Assembly (NCBI GenBank): GCA_902362595.1
Contig: CABIXF010000007.1
Location: 62,001-126,000 of the forward strand
Length of the DNA: 64,000 bases
From: Bacteroidaceae bacterium
GTDB taxonomy: Bacteria > Bacteroidota > Bacteroidia > Bacteroidales > Bacteroidaceae
Direction: 5' to 3'
Positions 50,463-60,436 of the stretch are shown piece by piece. Within the stretch, counting starts at the first letter, position 1. Every line of letters starts with the position of its first letter. The notes beneath the pieces were generated by a model. That model saw only the letters and a program-made list of their open reading frames with translations. It was not told the origin of the DNA and made no database searches. Made by a program: the position numbers and the translations under genes.

Positions 50463-52007
50463 TTATTCAATTTCGTCCGGCCAAGGGCAGGGCTTTCCCG
50501 TCTTTTTGAACGACGGACGCTGGGCACCCGAACTGCGGAGGAACTCTCCGAGGTTGGCCGAGAGGGCTTTCACTACCTCCGGATGCTGCTGGGCCAGGTT
50601 GTGCTGTTCGCTGATGTCGGCCGGGATGTCATAGAGTTCCTTCTTCCCCGTTTCGTAGAAATAAATCAGTTTCCATTTTCCCTGACGCACGGTGCAGGTG
50701 GCGCCGATGCCCGGGCCTTGTTCGCCCCACAGGTTCGGACAGTTCCAGTAGAGGCTTCTGCCTTCCGACGGGTCGCCGGTCTGCTTGAGCAGGGGTACGA
50801 AGCTCACGCCGTCCACGGTCTGCGGCACTTTCCAGTCGGTGATGCCGGCCATTTCGAGGATGGTAGGATAGTAGTCTTCGATGATGACGTACTTGTCGCA
50901 GCGGGTATTGGGTTTCGTCACGCCCGGCCAGCTCACAATCATCGGTTCGCGAATACCGCCCTCGTAGGCCGAGCCTTTTCCGCAGGTGAGGGGCGCATTC
51001 TGCGTGTAGAGCGGTTCGTCTCTCCATTCCTTGCCGGTAGCATATCCGCCGTTGTCACCGCAGAACAGGATGATGGTGTTATCCGCCTCACCGTTCTTCT
51101 CCAGCCAGTCCATGATGTCGCCCAGGCTCTTATCCATGCCTTCGATGAGGGACGCATAAGCCGCCTCCTTGTCCGACATGCCTTTCTTCTTGTACTTGTC
51201 GAAGAAGCGCACGTCCTTGTCAATTGGGATGTGGATGGCATAGTGCGACATATAGAGGTAGAACGGCTGGTTGTAAGCCTTGGCCTTGTCGAGGGCCTTC
51301 AGGGCTTCCTGCGTCAAGGCCTCGGTAATGAACGTGCCCGTCTTCCAGTAGTGCTCCAGTCCCGGCACCGACATGAGCGAGGTGGGGTTTCCCTTGTCGT
51401 CGTGTCCGTAGCTCAGTTCGCTCAGGTACGTGGCCAGTCCCCCCGCCGCATGTCCGGCGATGTTCGTCTCGAAGCCGAAGTGGCAGGGATTCTCTCCCGG
51501 GGTGTCGATGGCCCCCCAGTGCGCCTTTCCGCAGTGGATGGTGTGGTAGCCGCTGTCTTTGAGGAACTGCACGAACGACTTGGCCACGAAGGTGTGGTTC
51601 GTGCCTTCCACCTGCGCGATGCCGTTGTAGTTCCAGTCGGGCAGTTGCAGCACGTCGCTCTGGGCGTCAGTAGTCTTGTCCTTCTGCAAGGTCCAGTTGG
51701 TCACCCGGTGACGGGCGGCGTTGGCTCCGGTCATCAGGCTGCAGCGTGTGGGCGAGCTGATGCTGGAGGCGTAGGCCTGGGTGAACATCATTCCCTGGCG
51801 GGCCAGACGTTCCATGTTGGGAGTTTCGTAACGCTCGTTGTACATGGTCTTCTGTGTCCAGAAAGGCAGGGAAGTGTCCTGCCATCCCATGTCGTCCACT
51901 AGGAAGAAGATGATGTTCGGGCGCGGGTCGGGACGGTCGTTGGCCATGGCATTCAGCGGGGAAAGAATGGGAGCCAGTCCCAGGAGTGCGAGTAGATTTT
52001 TGTTCAT
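50463..52007 (-). CDS. Sulfatase, formylglycine type (Ser)
   Basis: A 514-residue secreted sulfatase with a signal peptide (to about residue 22, PLNAMA). PNIIFFLVDDMGWQD gives the first metal Asp pair. The FGly motif is SSPTRCSLMTG with Ser84 (S-x-P-x-R), so activation needs the anaerobic enzyme anSME, as usual in Bacteroides. HCGKAHWG, CGDNGGYATG (metal Asp-Asn) and GGIREPMIVSWPG are further sulfatase landmarks. It is third in the minus-strand enzyme unit, 16 bases after the fucosidase. Positional specificity cannot be read; the second sulfatase nearby suggests a substrate with two sulfate types. Confidence 0.95.
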   Translation of the reverse strand: MNKNLLALLGLAPILSPLNAMANDRPDPRPNIIFFLVDDMGWQDTSLPFWTQKTMYNERYETPNMERLARQGMMFTQAYASSISSPTRCSLMTGANAARHRVTNWTLQKDKTTDAQSDVLQLPDWNYNGIAQVEGTNHTFVAKSFVQFLKDSGYHTIHCGKAHWGAIDTPGENPCHFGFETNIAGHAAGGLATYLSELSYGHDDKGNPTSLMSVPGLEHYWKTGTFITEALTQEALKALDKAKAYNQPFYLYMSHYAIHIPIDKDVRFFDKYKKKGMSDKEAAYASLIEGMDKSLGDIMDWLEKNGEADNTIILFCGDNGGYATGKEWRDEPLYTQNAPLTCGKGSAYEGGIREPMIVSWPGVTKPNTRCDKYVIIEDYYPTILEMAGITDWKVPQTVDGVSFVPLLKQTGDPSEGRSLYWNCPNLWGEQGPGIGATCTVRQGKWKLIYFYETGKKELYDIPADISEQHNLAQQHPEVVKALSANLGEFLRSSGAQRPSFKKTGKPCPWPDEIE

Positions 52008-52023
52008 AATATGTTTTTTTAGA

Positions 52024-53427
52024 TTAATCAGTTACGTGATACACACTAAAGTTTCGGATGAGAGGTTCTGCGGTACATTCCTCCACCACCAGCCGGAAGG
52101 ATTGGGCTTCGACGGCAGGGAAGGATTCGATGCGCTTGTGTCCCACGGAAGAGCCTTTGGCCACGGTGGTCCACTTGCCGTTCACCTTTGCTTCCACCCG
52201 GTAGGCCCGGATGCGTTCGCCGCCGTTCAGGTCTTCCTGAATCTGGTAGTAGTTCACGGGTTGCGCCTTGTCGAGCGAGAGCGACAACCGCTTCTTTCCA
52301 GTGGCCGAAGTGGCTGCCAGCGGCTGGCCGAAACGGCGGTTGATTTCCGCGCCCCATTCCTTCAGACGGCGTACGTCGCCCTCCGGAATCAGACCGTCGG
52401 GGTTGGGAGTGAGTCCCACCATCAGCGTGGCGTTGCGGCCCACCGATTTCTCGTACATCTCCATCAGGTTTTCCAGCGGATAGACTGCCTTGTCGTCATC
52501 GCCCGGTTCCCAGAACCATTCGTGGCGTCCGTTGTAGCCGCGCAGGGGCGTGTCGGCCATGGCTGGCACCCAGTACTTGCCGTCGGGGTCGCCGTGGGCC
52601 AGCAGTTTGTTGTGGTCGGCCACGCCGTCGGTGGCGTTGCTGTGGCTGTACGGGTAGGGGAAGCTCGACCAGCAGGGATAGCCTACGGTACCGCTTTCCG
52701 AACCACCCCAGCGCAGGTCGGCCCGGTTCACGTTATGATAGAACAGGCAGTCGGGCTGGTATTCGTTCACGATGGGTTCCACGTCGGGGCCCAAGCCTTT
52801 CGGGTCGTCGGCACCCCCGTCGAACCAAATCATGAAGAGGTCGCCGTAGCGGGTGCAGAGTTCCTTCACCATCTTTTCGCACAGTCGCTTGTACCATGCC
52901 TGACGGTTGCGGGCAAACTCGCCTTCGCCCTCCGCCTTGAAGTTGTGGATGCCCAGCAGGGAGTTCCAGCGGATGCCGATGTAGATGCCCGGCTGCAAGC
53001 CGTACTTGCGGCAGGAGTTCACGAAGTCGCGCACGATGTCGCCTTTTCCGTCGCGCCATTTCACGGCCTTCAGGCAGTAGGGGTTCACGTCGCTCTGCCA
53101 CAGTCCGAAGCCCGTCTCGTGGGTGGCGGTCAGGATGGCAAACTTGGCGCCGGCCGCCTTGGCCGACTGAATCCACTGGTCGGTGTCGAGGTGGTCGGGA
53201 TGGAAGATGTTGTAGTCTTCAATCGGGTTGATACGGTTGTTGCCTTGTCCGTACACCTGTCCGTCGAACACGTGCAGGTCGTAGTGGAATACCACGCCCA
53301 GTTCAGCCTCGTGCCATTTCATCTGGCGGGGAGCTGGTTTCGGTCCTTCGGGTTCGGTGTTTCGGGCATGAACGGCTGCACCGCAGGTGGCGAGCAGCAT
53401 CAGTAGGGTAAAGAGTGTTTTTTTCAT
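52024..53427 (-). CDS. Alpha-L-fucosidase, GH29
   Basis: A 467-residue secreted glycoside hydrolase: signal peptide to about residue 22 (GAAVHA), then a GH29-type barrel. MKWHEAELGVVFHYDLHVF, FAILTATHETGFGLWQSDVNPY (the KHHDGF region, here THETGF), GIYIGIRWNSLLG and FMIWFDGGAD are the family markers; Asp203 in WFDGG is the expected nucleophile. The C-terminal ~90 residues form a beta-sandwich-like region (INYYQIQEDL-like: VNYYQIQEDLNGGERIRAY). I chose the ATG at 53427; the TTG two codons earlier overlaps the preceding stop. It likely removes fucose after desulfation. Confidence 0.9.
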   Translation of the reverse strand: MKKTLFTLLMLLATCGAAVHARNTEPEGPKPAPRQMKWHEAELGVVFHYDLHVFDGQVYGQGNNRINPIEDYNIFHPDHLDTDQWIQSAKAAGAKFAILTATHETGFGLWQSDVNPYCLKAVKWRDGKGDIVRDFVNSCRKYGLQPGIYIGIRWNSLLGIHNFKAEGEGEFARNRQAWYKRLCEKMVKELCTRYGDLFMIWFDGGADDPKGLGPDVEPIVNEYQPDCLFYHNVNRADLRWGGSESGTVGYPCWSSFPYPYSHSNATDGVADHNKLLAHGDPDGKYWVPAMADTPLRGYNGRHEWFWEPGDDDKAVYPLENLMEMYEKSVGRNATLMVGLTPNPDGLIPEGDVRRLKEWGAEINRRFGQPLAATSATGKKRLSLSLDKAQPVNYYQIQEDLNGGERIRAYRVEAKVNGKWTTVAKGSSVGHKRIESFPAVEAQSFRLVVEECTAEPLIRNFSVYHVTD

Positions 53428-53429
53428 AT

Positions 53430-54887
53430 TCAATGTGTCAAGTATTTTACAAACGGGTCATGGGTCTTTCCGAGCCATTGGATGAGGGTCTGGCGCAACG
53501 AATCGCAGCGGGCCGGCTGGCTTTCCGCCACGTTGTGCAGCTGGCCGGGGTCGGTGGTCCGGTCGTACAGCCAGGTCTGCGTCACTTTCCCTTTCTGCAC
53601 ATCCACCACGTAGGTGTAGCGGGCGGTACGGATGCCGCGTCGTCCGGAAGTGGGGTCGGAGGGTTCGCAGTAGTAATAAGGCTGGAAAGCGTCTTCGGGT
53701 GTCTGAATCTGTTCCTGCAGGAAATACCGGCTCCAGTCGTGCGTCTGCACGGTGGACGGAATCTCCGCCTTCCTTCCCATCAGCGAGAGCAGGGTAGGAT
53801 ACAGGTCGGCAAAGGCCACGGGCAGGTCGCTCCGTTGCGGATGGAGTCTGCCTTTCCAGCAGCATATCATCGGGATGCGCATCGCTTCCTCATAGAACAC
53901 GTTCTTGCCTTCCACTCCGTGTCCGCCCATGCAGACGCCGTGGTCGGACGTGAAGACGAGGAGGGTATTCTCAAACAGTCCGCAGTCTTTCAGGGCCTGT
54001 ACGATGCGTCCCACCTGTTCGTCCACTCCGGTGATGCAGGCGTAGTAGTTGCGGATATTCGCCCGGAAATAGTCGCCTTCGGGAGTTCCTTTCTCTGGAA
54101 TATACGGTTTCTGCCGGGCCAGTGCTTCCACGTCGAGCGAGTCGTACAGCCGTTTGTAGGCATCGGGTACCAGCTCGTAGCCCGTGTGCGGGGGATTCAT
54201 GGAAACCACCAGGGCAAAGGGGCGGTCGGACTGCACGCTTTCCGTGCGGATGAACTCGATGGCGCGGTCGGCTTCGTAGGCCGGCCCCCACTGGTCCACG
54301 TAGTGGAACTCGTCTCTGCCCGCCAAGGTATCCCAGTACATCGGATGCAGGTGGTTGTCATAGGTGCCGTAGGCCATCCACCGGTCGAAACCGTGGCGGC
54401 GTTCGGGCGGGCACCATTCGTTCCAGGCCACTGCCCCCCGGTTGTTGGAGGTGTCCACGTAGGGAGGATGCGGCGCGTCGAGGTGCCATTTGCCGATGTA
54501 GGCTGTGGCATATCCCGCCTGCTTCAGCACGTCGCTCCAGCAGACCGCTTCGGTAGAAAGCTCCACCCCGTAGGGCGTGTTCAGCGAATTGCAGTTGCCC
54601 GTCACCCCGTTGGCCATGGGATACATGCCCGTCATGAGCATGGCCCGGGCGGGTGAGGATACCGGATAGCTGCTCACGGCCTCCGTGAAGAGGATGCCTT
54701 CGCTCGCCAGCTGGTCCAGATGAGGAGTCTGCACTGGCTCCTGTTGCAGGCAGCCCAGCGCATCGCCCCGGAACTGGTCGGCCATGATGAAGACCAGGTT
54801 GGGCCGCGAGGGGTTACCCTGCGCGAACGCAGCCAGCGGAAGTGCGGCCAGTGCGGCGGAAGTGTAGAGTAGGTGTGTCAGTTTCAT
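53430..54887 (-). CDS. Sulfatase, formylglycine type (Ser)
   Basis: A 485-residue secreted sulfatase. Signal peptide ends near AAFAQ (residue 23). RPNLVFIMADQFRGDALGC has the metal site, VSSPARAMLMTG the FGly motif with Ser77 (S-x-P-x-R), YIGKWHLDAPHPP the Lys/His pair, and FTSDHGVCMGGHG the Asp/His metal ligands. FSYLWH upstream of MKLTHLLY is open but is not coding: a perfect -7 box lies within it, so the start is 54887. It is the first gene of the enzyme unit; two bases separate it from the fucosidase. Confidence 0.95.
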   Translation of the reverse strand: MKLTHLLYTSAALAALPLAAFAQGNPSRPNLVFIMADQFRGDALGCLQQEPVQTPHLDQLASEGILFTEAVSSYPVSSPARAMLMTGMYPMANGVTGNCNSLNTPYGVELSTEAVCWSDVLKQAGYATAYIGKWHLDAPHPPYVDTSNNRGAVAWNEWCPPERRHGFDRWMAYGTYDNHLHPMYWDTLAGRDEFHYVDQWGPAYEADRAIEFIRTESVQSDRPFALVVSMNPPHTGYELVPDAYKRLYDSLDVEALARQKPYIPEKGTPEGDYFRANIRNYYACITGVDEQVGRIVQALKDCGLFENTLLVFTSDHGVCMGGHGVEGKNVFYEEAMRIPMICCWKGRLHPQRSDLPVAFADLYPTLLSLMGRKAEIPSTVQTHDWSRYFLQEQIQTPEDAFQPYYYCEPSDPTSGRRGIRTARYTYVVDVQKGKVTQTWLYDRTTDPGQLHNVAESQPARCDSLRQTLIQWLGKTHDPFVKYLTH

Positions 54888-54939
54888 AATCAATAAATAT
54901 CCCCGGAGGGTGGCAAATGAATGTCGTTCAAACGAAAAA

Positions 54940-54979
54940 GTGTGCCAAAGATAGGAAAAACACCTCATCCTTGGCACAC
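54940..54979 (-). promoter_or_regulatory. Promoter with inverted repeat for the sulfatase/fucosidase unit
   Basis: The minus strand has TATCTTTG (54946-54953), a perfect -7 box, 58 bases before the ATG at 54887. It overlaps one arm of the inverted repeat GTGTGCCAA (54940-54948) ... TTGGCACAC (54971-54979), 22 bases apart, spanning the -7 to -33 region. No TTTG -33 box is seen, which suggests an activator-dependent or repressed promoter. Confidence 0.58.
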
Positions 54980-55013
54980 CAATTTCTATAATAGATTTAA
55001 AAGAATTCTATCA

Positions 55014-56960
55014 TTACTGGTTGGCATAGCTACCTGCTTTTACAGGCCATCCCGGATTCTGGTAAACTACGGAAGTAGAAACATCGCCACCTTCTTCGGG
55101 AGTAGACATACGGAATACATCGTATGACAGCGGAGAGAGGTAGTTGGCTTCTTCAAAGCAGTAGCCGTTGTACTTCTTGACCAATTCGTTCATTGCCTGC
55201 GGGCGCAGGTACTTGCTGACGGAAGCATCGTTAGGAGCCGTATAGTTCAGCTTGCAGGCAGTGCAGGCAGCTTCGAAGTCGGTGTGGAATTCATCCCAGT
55301 AATTCATTCCTTCTACCCAGTAGTTCTGCATCATGTCGAGTGAACGCCAGCGATACAGGTCGTCCTTACGCATACCTTCCGCAATGAGTTCGCTGCGGCG
55401 TTCGCGACGGATGTTGTAAAGTGTTGCGTCCACCAGTTCTTTTCCGGAATAGCGGGCCAGGTCGATTTCCTTGCTCAGGTCGGTAGCGTTGATGGTCTTC
55501 TGGAAATCAGGATCGACGCCTGCACGGGTACGCAGTGCTGTCCAGTATTTTTTGAGGGTAGCATCTTCCAGTGTATTGTAGCGCAGGTAGTAAGCTTCGA
55601 TGTAATTCAGGTAAGCTTCTGCCGCACGGAAGATAGGCAATGCCAGCGGATAGGCACTGTTGTAAGTCACGTTGTTGTCGGCCCATCCTTTGCGAGGAAT
55701 GTAGCCGGTGCTGGTCACGCGGATGCCACTGGCTGCAATCAGTCCGGGGTACTGGTACATGATGTCTTTCCCATTGAGGGTCATGATTTTGTCGCCGGGT
55801 TTTGCCACGGAAGTCACCAGACGCAAGTCGCGGTTTTCCATGGTGCTTTTCAGATTCTTGTCGCCCTGATAAGCGCCCTCACTTGCATAAATAGGCAGAC
55901 CGTTGGTCATCAGATAGCTGTCTACCAGTGAGCGGGTGAAACCCGTGTTGTCGCCGTGTGAGAAAATATAGGTCTTGTCGCCCACTTCGATGGCACCGTA
56001 GCCGTGGGTAGCTCCCATCACCTGGTTCTGCACCTTGGCATCTTCGCTATACATACGCCACAACAACACTTCGCCACGCTGTCCGGACAGGTCAGTCTGG
56101 TTGTAGAGGCTGGCATAGTCGGTTGTCAATGAGGAGCCTTCGCCCACTTCTTTGGCCGACTGGATAGCTTCGTCCAGGAAGAATTCTATTTCCTTGTTCA
56201 AATCGATATGGAAAGAAGCGGCATCACCCGGCCATCCCGGTCCACCCGGAACGCGTGCCGTACCTGCATGGTATTTTTCCCAGGTAGCTTCGTACAAAGC
56301 CACGCGTGACTTGAACAGCAAGGCACATTCGCGGTTCAGACGGTGAGCAGTGAAGCTGTTTGACTTGGGATACATCAGGTCGATGGCCTGATCCAGGTCG
56401 CTCAGGATGAAGCGGGCCACTTCGTTGCGCGGCTTGCGTTTGTTGGCTTCCACATTGGCAGCATAGTCACCGTCGGTCAGCACTTCGGTCAGGATAGGGA
56501 AGTCTCCGTATGCTTTCAGGAGGCTGAAGTAGGTGTAAGCCCGGAAGAAGTACATTTCGCCGATGTAATGGTTCACGTTGGCGCCGGGGCTCAGCGTCCC
56601 GTTTTTCAGGTTTTCTTCCGTGCGTGCCAGAAAGAGGTTGCAGTTACGGATGGTGCTGAAGCTGCCGTAGCTGCCAGTAGCCGGCACCTGGACGCGCTGA
56701 GGAAGGAAGTTATCCACCTGGTCGATTGTCGTCATGTCGTCGCTGTTATTGTCCGTGGTGAAGTATCCAAAGGTTCCTGTACCCGTCCCGTGGTCGGGCA
56801 GCAGACCGTACATGTTGTTGCAATAAGGTTCCAGCTGATTCTCGGCAGTGAAGAAGTTGCCGTCTACATTGTCTGAGATAGGCTCTTTGTCCAGAAAGTC
56901 GGCGCAAGAGGTTCCCATCAGCAAGGTAGCTGAAAATAAGAATATATATTTCAGTTTCAT
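55014..56960 (-). CDS. SusD/RagB-family surface lipoprotein
   Basis: A 648-residue SusD-like glycan-binding lipoprotein. Signal FSATLLMGTSC with acylated Cys19 is followed by ADFLDKEPISDNVDGNFFTAENQLEPYCNNMY, the standard N-terminus. SusD landmarks: EMYFFRAYTYFSLLKAYGDFPILTEVL and LPIFRAAEAYLNYIEAYYLRYN, and RRERRSELIAEGMRKDDLYRWRSLDMM. It pairs with the SusC gene 23 bases upstream. The protein is larger than average for SusD, as often with large or branched glycan substrates. Confidence 0.95.
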   Translation of the reverse strand: MKLKYIFLFSATLLMGTSCADFLDKEPISDNVDGNFFTAENQLEPYCNNMYGLLPDHGTGTGTFGYFTTDNNSDDMTTIDQVDNFLPQRVQVPATGSYGSFSTIRNCNLFLARTEENLKNGTLSPGANVNHYIGEMYFFRAYTYFSLLKAYGDFPILTEVLTDGDYAANVEANKRKPRNEVARFILSDLDQAIDLMYPKSNSFTAHRLNRECALLFKSRVALYEATWEKYHAGTARVPGGPGWPGDAASFHIDLNKEIEFFLDEAIQSAKEVGEGSSLTTDYASLYNQTDLSGQRGEVLLWRMYSEDAKVQNQVMGATHGYGAIEVGDKTYIFSHGDNTGFTRSLVDSYLMTNGLPIYASEGAYQGDKNLKSTMENRDLRLVTSVAKPGDKIMTLNGKDIMYQYPGLIAASGIRVTSTGYIPRKGWADNNVTYNSAYPLALPIFRAAEAYLNYIEAYYLRYNTLEDATLKKYWTALRTRAGVDPDFQKTINATDLSKEIDLARYSGKELVDATLYNIRRERRSELIAEGMRKDDLYRWRSLDMMQNYWVEGMNYWDEFHTDFEAACTACKLNYTAPNDASVSKYLRPQAMNELVKKYNGYCFEEANYLSPLSYDVFRMSTPEEGGDVSTSVVYQNPGWPVKAGSYANQ

Positions 56961-56983
56961 AATTATCGATTGTTTTTGTTAGT

Positions 56984-59900
56984 TTACAAAGTTACGTTTA
57001 CGCCACAAGAGAGGGTACGGCTCAACGGATAAGTCATACCGTTCTGATACAATGCTTCCGGATCGAAGTTCTTGTTGATGGAAGTACCTGTCCACAAGTT
57101 GTCGCCTGAGAAGAATACTCTGACGCGTTCCAGTCCGATTTTGTGAACCCATGCTTTCGGCAGGGTATAACCGATTTGCAGGTTCTTCAGACGGATGTAA
57201 GAAGCGTTCTGTACGAACTGCGACTGGCTCTGGCGGTTCTGGTTAGATTTCCAAAGAGGACGCGGATAGTAGGCGTTGGTGTTTGCTCCCAACGGGTCGC
57301 CTTCCGGACGGAAGAAGTCCCAGTGTTCCTTGTAACCGGTAGAAGACCATGCGTCGCCGTCTACACCCCAGAAAATCATACCGCTCAACAGATAGTCACG
57401 TTTGGCCACACCCTGGAAGAAGATGCTCAGGTCGAAGCCTTTCCATTCTGCACCGATGTTCAAACCGAAGCGGAAACGCGGAGTCGAGTTACCAATAATC
57501 TTACGGTCGCCCGGGTTGTCTACTGTATTCTCGCCGTTGGTGATTTTTCCGTCACCGTCCAGGTCGGCATACATCATGTCACCGGCCTTCCATCCTGAAG
57601 CAGCCAGGCTGACACCCGGAATGGTGTTCTGGTCTACCTTCTCCAAGTGTGCGGCCATTTCTTCGTCTGTCTTGGCCATGCCTACTGATTCATATCCCCA
57701 GATTTCGCCCAGATACTGTCCGGTGTAATAAGTGGAGAGTGACTTGCTGGCGTTGGGGTATTCCGTAATTTTAGTACGTGAATCAGAAAAGTTGAAGGCT
57801 ACATTGTAGTTGAATTCACCGATGCGGTCCTGCCAGTTCAGCTGGAGTTCCCAACCTTTGGTGCGCAAAGACGTATTGTTGCGTTGCGGAGCCGAAGCAC
57901 CCACAATCGGAGAGATTTCCTGTGCCGGTCCTACCATGTCTTTGGTATCACGGATAAAGTAGTTGAAGTAACCGCTCAAACGGTTGTTGAAAGCGCCGAA
58001 GTCCACACCGTAGTTGTAGCTGTAAACACGTTCCCAAGTCAGCAGGGAGCTTACCAGTCCTGGAGCGCTTGCAATGTTCGACTTGTTGGCCGCATCCAGC
58101 AACCAGCGTCCGCCTGCATCCGGGCTGCCCACTGTGACTGCCTGAATGGCATAAGTAGGATAGTAGGAGTTGGTGTTCTGGTTACCAAGGCTACCATAAG
58201 AGAAGCGGGGTTTCAAGGTGTTGACCCATTTGCTCAACGGTTCCCAGAAGGATTCGCGAGCGATGTTCCAACCTACGGAAACAGAAGGGAAGGTAGCCCA
58301 GCGGCTGTCTGCGCGGAAACGGGAAGAACCGTCGCGGCGGATGTTGAATTCAAACAGGTAACGTCCGTCGAAGTCGTAGTTCAAACGTCCAAAATAACCT
58401 AATGATGACCATTCACCGCGGTATGCGCCGTTGCTCTGTGTACCGGTAGAAGTATTGACATCCGGATTGTTGTCGTTCATCACGTCAGAACGTTTGGCCC
58501 ATACATTGTTGTAGCGGTAGCTTTCGCTGTTCATACCGAGCATCACTTTCAGGTTGTGCTTTTCCAGGAAATTGAGGCTGTAGTCGGCATAGAGTGAAGT
58601 GGTAATCATCGTTTCACGCTGCTGTTCGCTGTAAGCCCAAGTCTTTCCGGCTGCCAGGTCGGCGTCACCACCCAGCCATTGTTCGGGAATCGGATTGTTT
58701 TCTTTGTCATAGAGATACACTCTGGCCACATTGTAAAGGTGTTCGTAGCTGCCTGTACGCAGAGCCAGGTCACCGTGAATGGTCAGTCCCTTCATCGGAG
58801 TCAGAATCAGGCTACCCTGTGTAAAGTAAGTGTCGTCCTGTGTATTGGAGCGTCCGCCCGAGGTCAGCTGCATCAGTTTCGGGTTACGAGTGTAATGACC
58901 GTTGTTGTCGTAAAGCGGCATGTTGGGGTGCAGCTTGGTAGTTTCTGCAAAGAAACGGTCGCCATACAGTTTCAGGAAGGTCGGCATGCCGATGTCTTCG
59001 CGGATGAAACGGCTGTTGAATTCCAGACGCATCCATTTGGTGATTTCCGCACTGATGCGGGCACTGGCATTGTAACGCTTTTTGTTGTCGTTGGCGTAGT
59101 TCATCTGTCCGTCCTGGCTCAGGAAGGCACCCGATACATAATATTGTATCTTTTCATTACCTCCCGACAGGCTTACGTTGTGCTCTTGTCCGAAAGCCGT
59201 CTTGTCGATGAAGTTGCGAGGCCAGTTCTGGTTGTCGTTGGAGTTCTGGTTGAAGGCGAAGCAGTTACCGTTCTGTGAAAGAGACGGGTCGGCAGTGGTA
59301 GTAATCTCCCCGCGCATGTACTGCTGGATACGTTCCATGGTGATGTCCGAGAAGAAGTGTGCTTCACCGGAACCCGTGTTGTCGATGGCACGGTTGAAGT
59401 ACTGTGCAAAAGTATAGGCATCCAGCATGTCAGGGATGTTGGTCGGACGAGACCAGCGCAGGTTGTTGGAGTACGAAATGCTGGTCTTACCCTGCTTACC
59501 TTTCTTGGTAGTAACCAGGATGACACCGAACGGAGCACGTGAACCGTAGATGGCAGCAGAAGCCGCATCCATCAATACCGAGATGTTGTCGATGTCTTGC
59601 GGGTTCAACTGGTTCAGGTCGCCTGCCACACCGTCAATCAGCACGAGGGGAGAAGCGCTGGAACCTGTTCCCAGGTTACCTGTACCACGGATATTGAAAG
59701 AAGGATTGGCATCCAGCTTACCGCCGGCATCCGGGATGCTGACGTTCAGACCCGGAACTACACCTTGCAGGGCCTGGCCTACGGAGGTGACCGGACGGGA
59801 TTCCAGTTTCTTGTTGTCCACCGAAGCTACGGCACCGGTCAGGTTCACTTTCTTCTGTGTACCGAAACCTACCACTACAACTTCGTCGAGTGTCTGGGTG

Positions 59901-60199
59901 TCTTCCGACAGGGCTACCTGATAAGAGGTCTTGCCTTTCTGTACCGGGATTTCCAATGTCTGATAACCGATGTACGATACGACCAGCGTACTCCCGGCAG
60001 CCACGTTGTTGAGCTGGAAGTTTCCGTCCAGGTCGGTGATACCGCCGTTGGTCGTACCTTTAATCACTACTGACGCCCCGATGATGGGTTCATTCAGCTT
60101 CTTGTCTGTGACAATTCCGGAGATGCTCATCTGTTGCGCGTGTAGCGGTAGCAAACCTGCCAGCACTGCGATGAGCAGAGTGATGAATTGTGTCTTCAT
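56984..60199 (-). CDS. SusC/RagA-family TonB-linked outer-membrane transporter
   Basis: A 1071-residue SusC of full length. Signal peptide to about residue 22 (LLPLHAQ), carboxypeptidase-like domain (ISGIVTDKKLNEPIIGASVVIKGTTNGGITDLDGNFQL), TonB box region (LDEVVVVGFGTQKKVNLTGAVASV), plug (ALQGVVPGLNVSIPDAG ... IYGSRAPFGVILVTTKKGKQG) and a C-terminal barrel ending SRTLSCGVNVTL. It imports the oligosaccharides bound by SusD. It is first of the minus-strand locus, divergent from the HTCS gene that probably controls it. Confidence 0.96.
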   Translation of the reverse strand: MKTQFITLLIAVLAGLLPLHAQQMSISGIVTDKKLNEPIIGASVVIKGTTNGGITDLDGNFQLNNVAAGSTLVVSYIGYQTLEIPVQKGKTSYQVALSEDTQTLDEVVVVGFGTQKKVNLTGAVASVDNKKLESRPVTSVGQALQGVVPGLNVSIPDAGGKLDANPSFNIRGTGNLGTGSSASPLVLIDGVAGDLNQLNPQDIDNISVLMDAASAAIYGSRAPFGVILVTTKKGKQGKTSISYSNNLRWSRPTNIPDMLDAYTFAQYFNRAIDNTGSGEAHFFSDITMERIQQYMRGEITTTADPSLSQNGNCFAFNQNSNDNQNWPRNFIDKTAFGQEHNVSLSGGNEKIQYYVSGAFLSQDGQMNYANDNKKRYNASARISAEITKWMRLEFNSRFIREDIGMPTFLKLYGDRFFAETTKLHPNMPLYDNNGHYTRNPKLMQLTSGGRSNTQDDTYFTQGSLILTPMKGLTIHGDLALRTGSYEHLYNVARVYLYDKENNPIPEQWLGGDADLAAGKTWAYSEQQRETMITTSLYADYSLNFLEKHNLKVMLGMNSESYRYNNVWAKRSDVMNDNNPDVNTSTGTQSNGAYRGEWSSLGYFGRLNYDFDGRYLFEFNIRRDGSSRFRADSRWATFPSVSVGWNIARESFWEPLSKWVNTLKPRFSYGSLGNQNTNSYYPTYAIQAVTVGSPDAGGRWLLDAANKSNIASAPGLVSSLLTWERVYSYNYGVDFGAFNNRLSGYFNYFIRDTKDMVGPAQEISPIVGASAPQRNNTSLRTKGWELQLNWQDRIGEFNYNVAFNFSDSRTKITEYPNASKSLSTYYTGQYLGEIWGYESVGMAKTDEEMAAHLEKVDQNTIPGVSLAASGWKAGDMMYADLDGDGKITNGENTVDNPGDRKIIGNSTPRFRFGLNIGAEWKGFDLSIFFQGVAKRDYLLSGMIFWGVDGDAWSSTGYKEHWDFFRPEGDPLGANTNAYYPRPLWKSNQNRQSQSQFVQNASYIRLKNLQIGYTLPKAWVHKIGLERVRVFFSGDNLWTGTSINKNFDPEALYQNGMTYPLSRTLSCGVNVTL

Positions 60200-60264
60200 A
60201 AGGTTCCTTTTTAGATTAAGTTGTTAATTAGATGGTTAAACAAATTGGGTGTCTTCACCTTTTG

Positions 60265-60272
60265 CAAAGCTA
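60265..60272 (-). promoter_or_regulatory. -7 element of the second SusC/SusD operon
   Basis: The minus strand reads TAGCTTTG, a perfect TAnnTTTG, 65 bases before the ATG at 60199. There is no exact TTTG at -33, as expected for a promoter needing the HTCS activator. Confidence 0.58.
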
Positions 60273-60279
60273 TGAATTT

Positions 60280-60436
60280 AATGTTTCAGTCACGGTGGGT
60301 AAACGTCGCATTAATGGGGGGTATTCTTCTTATCACCGCTTTTTTAGGGGTAAAATCTGTTTTTTTCACTTTCAGAAGGCATTTTGTAGCGGATTTTTGT
60401 TTTCTTTGCATTTGTTTACTAGGCTAAATCTAAAGA
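60280..60436. promoter_or_regulatory. Intergenic control region between susC and the HTCS gene
   Basis: AT-rich DNA with three similar G-rich/TA-rich phrases on the plus strand, TGGGTAAACG (from 60297), GGGGGGTATTC (from 60315) and AGGGGTAAAAT (from 60349). They may be HTCS binding sites upstream of the susC promoter. I could not place a convincing promoter for the HTCS gene. Confidence 0.35.
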
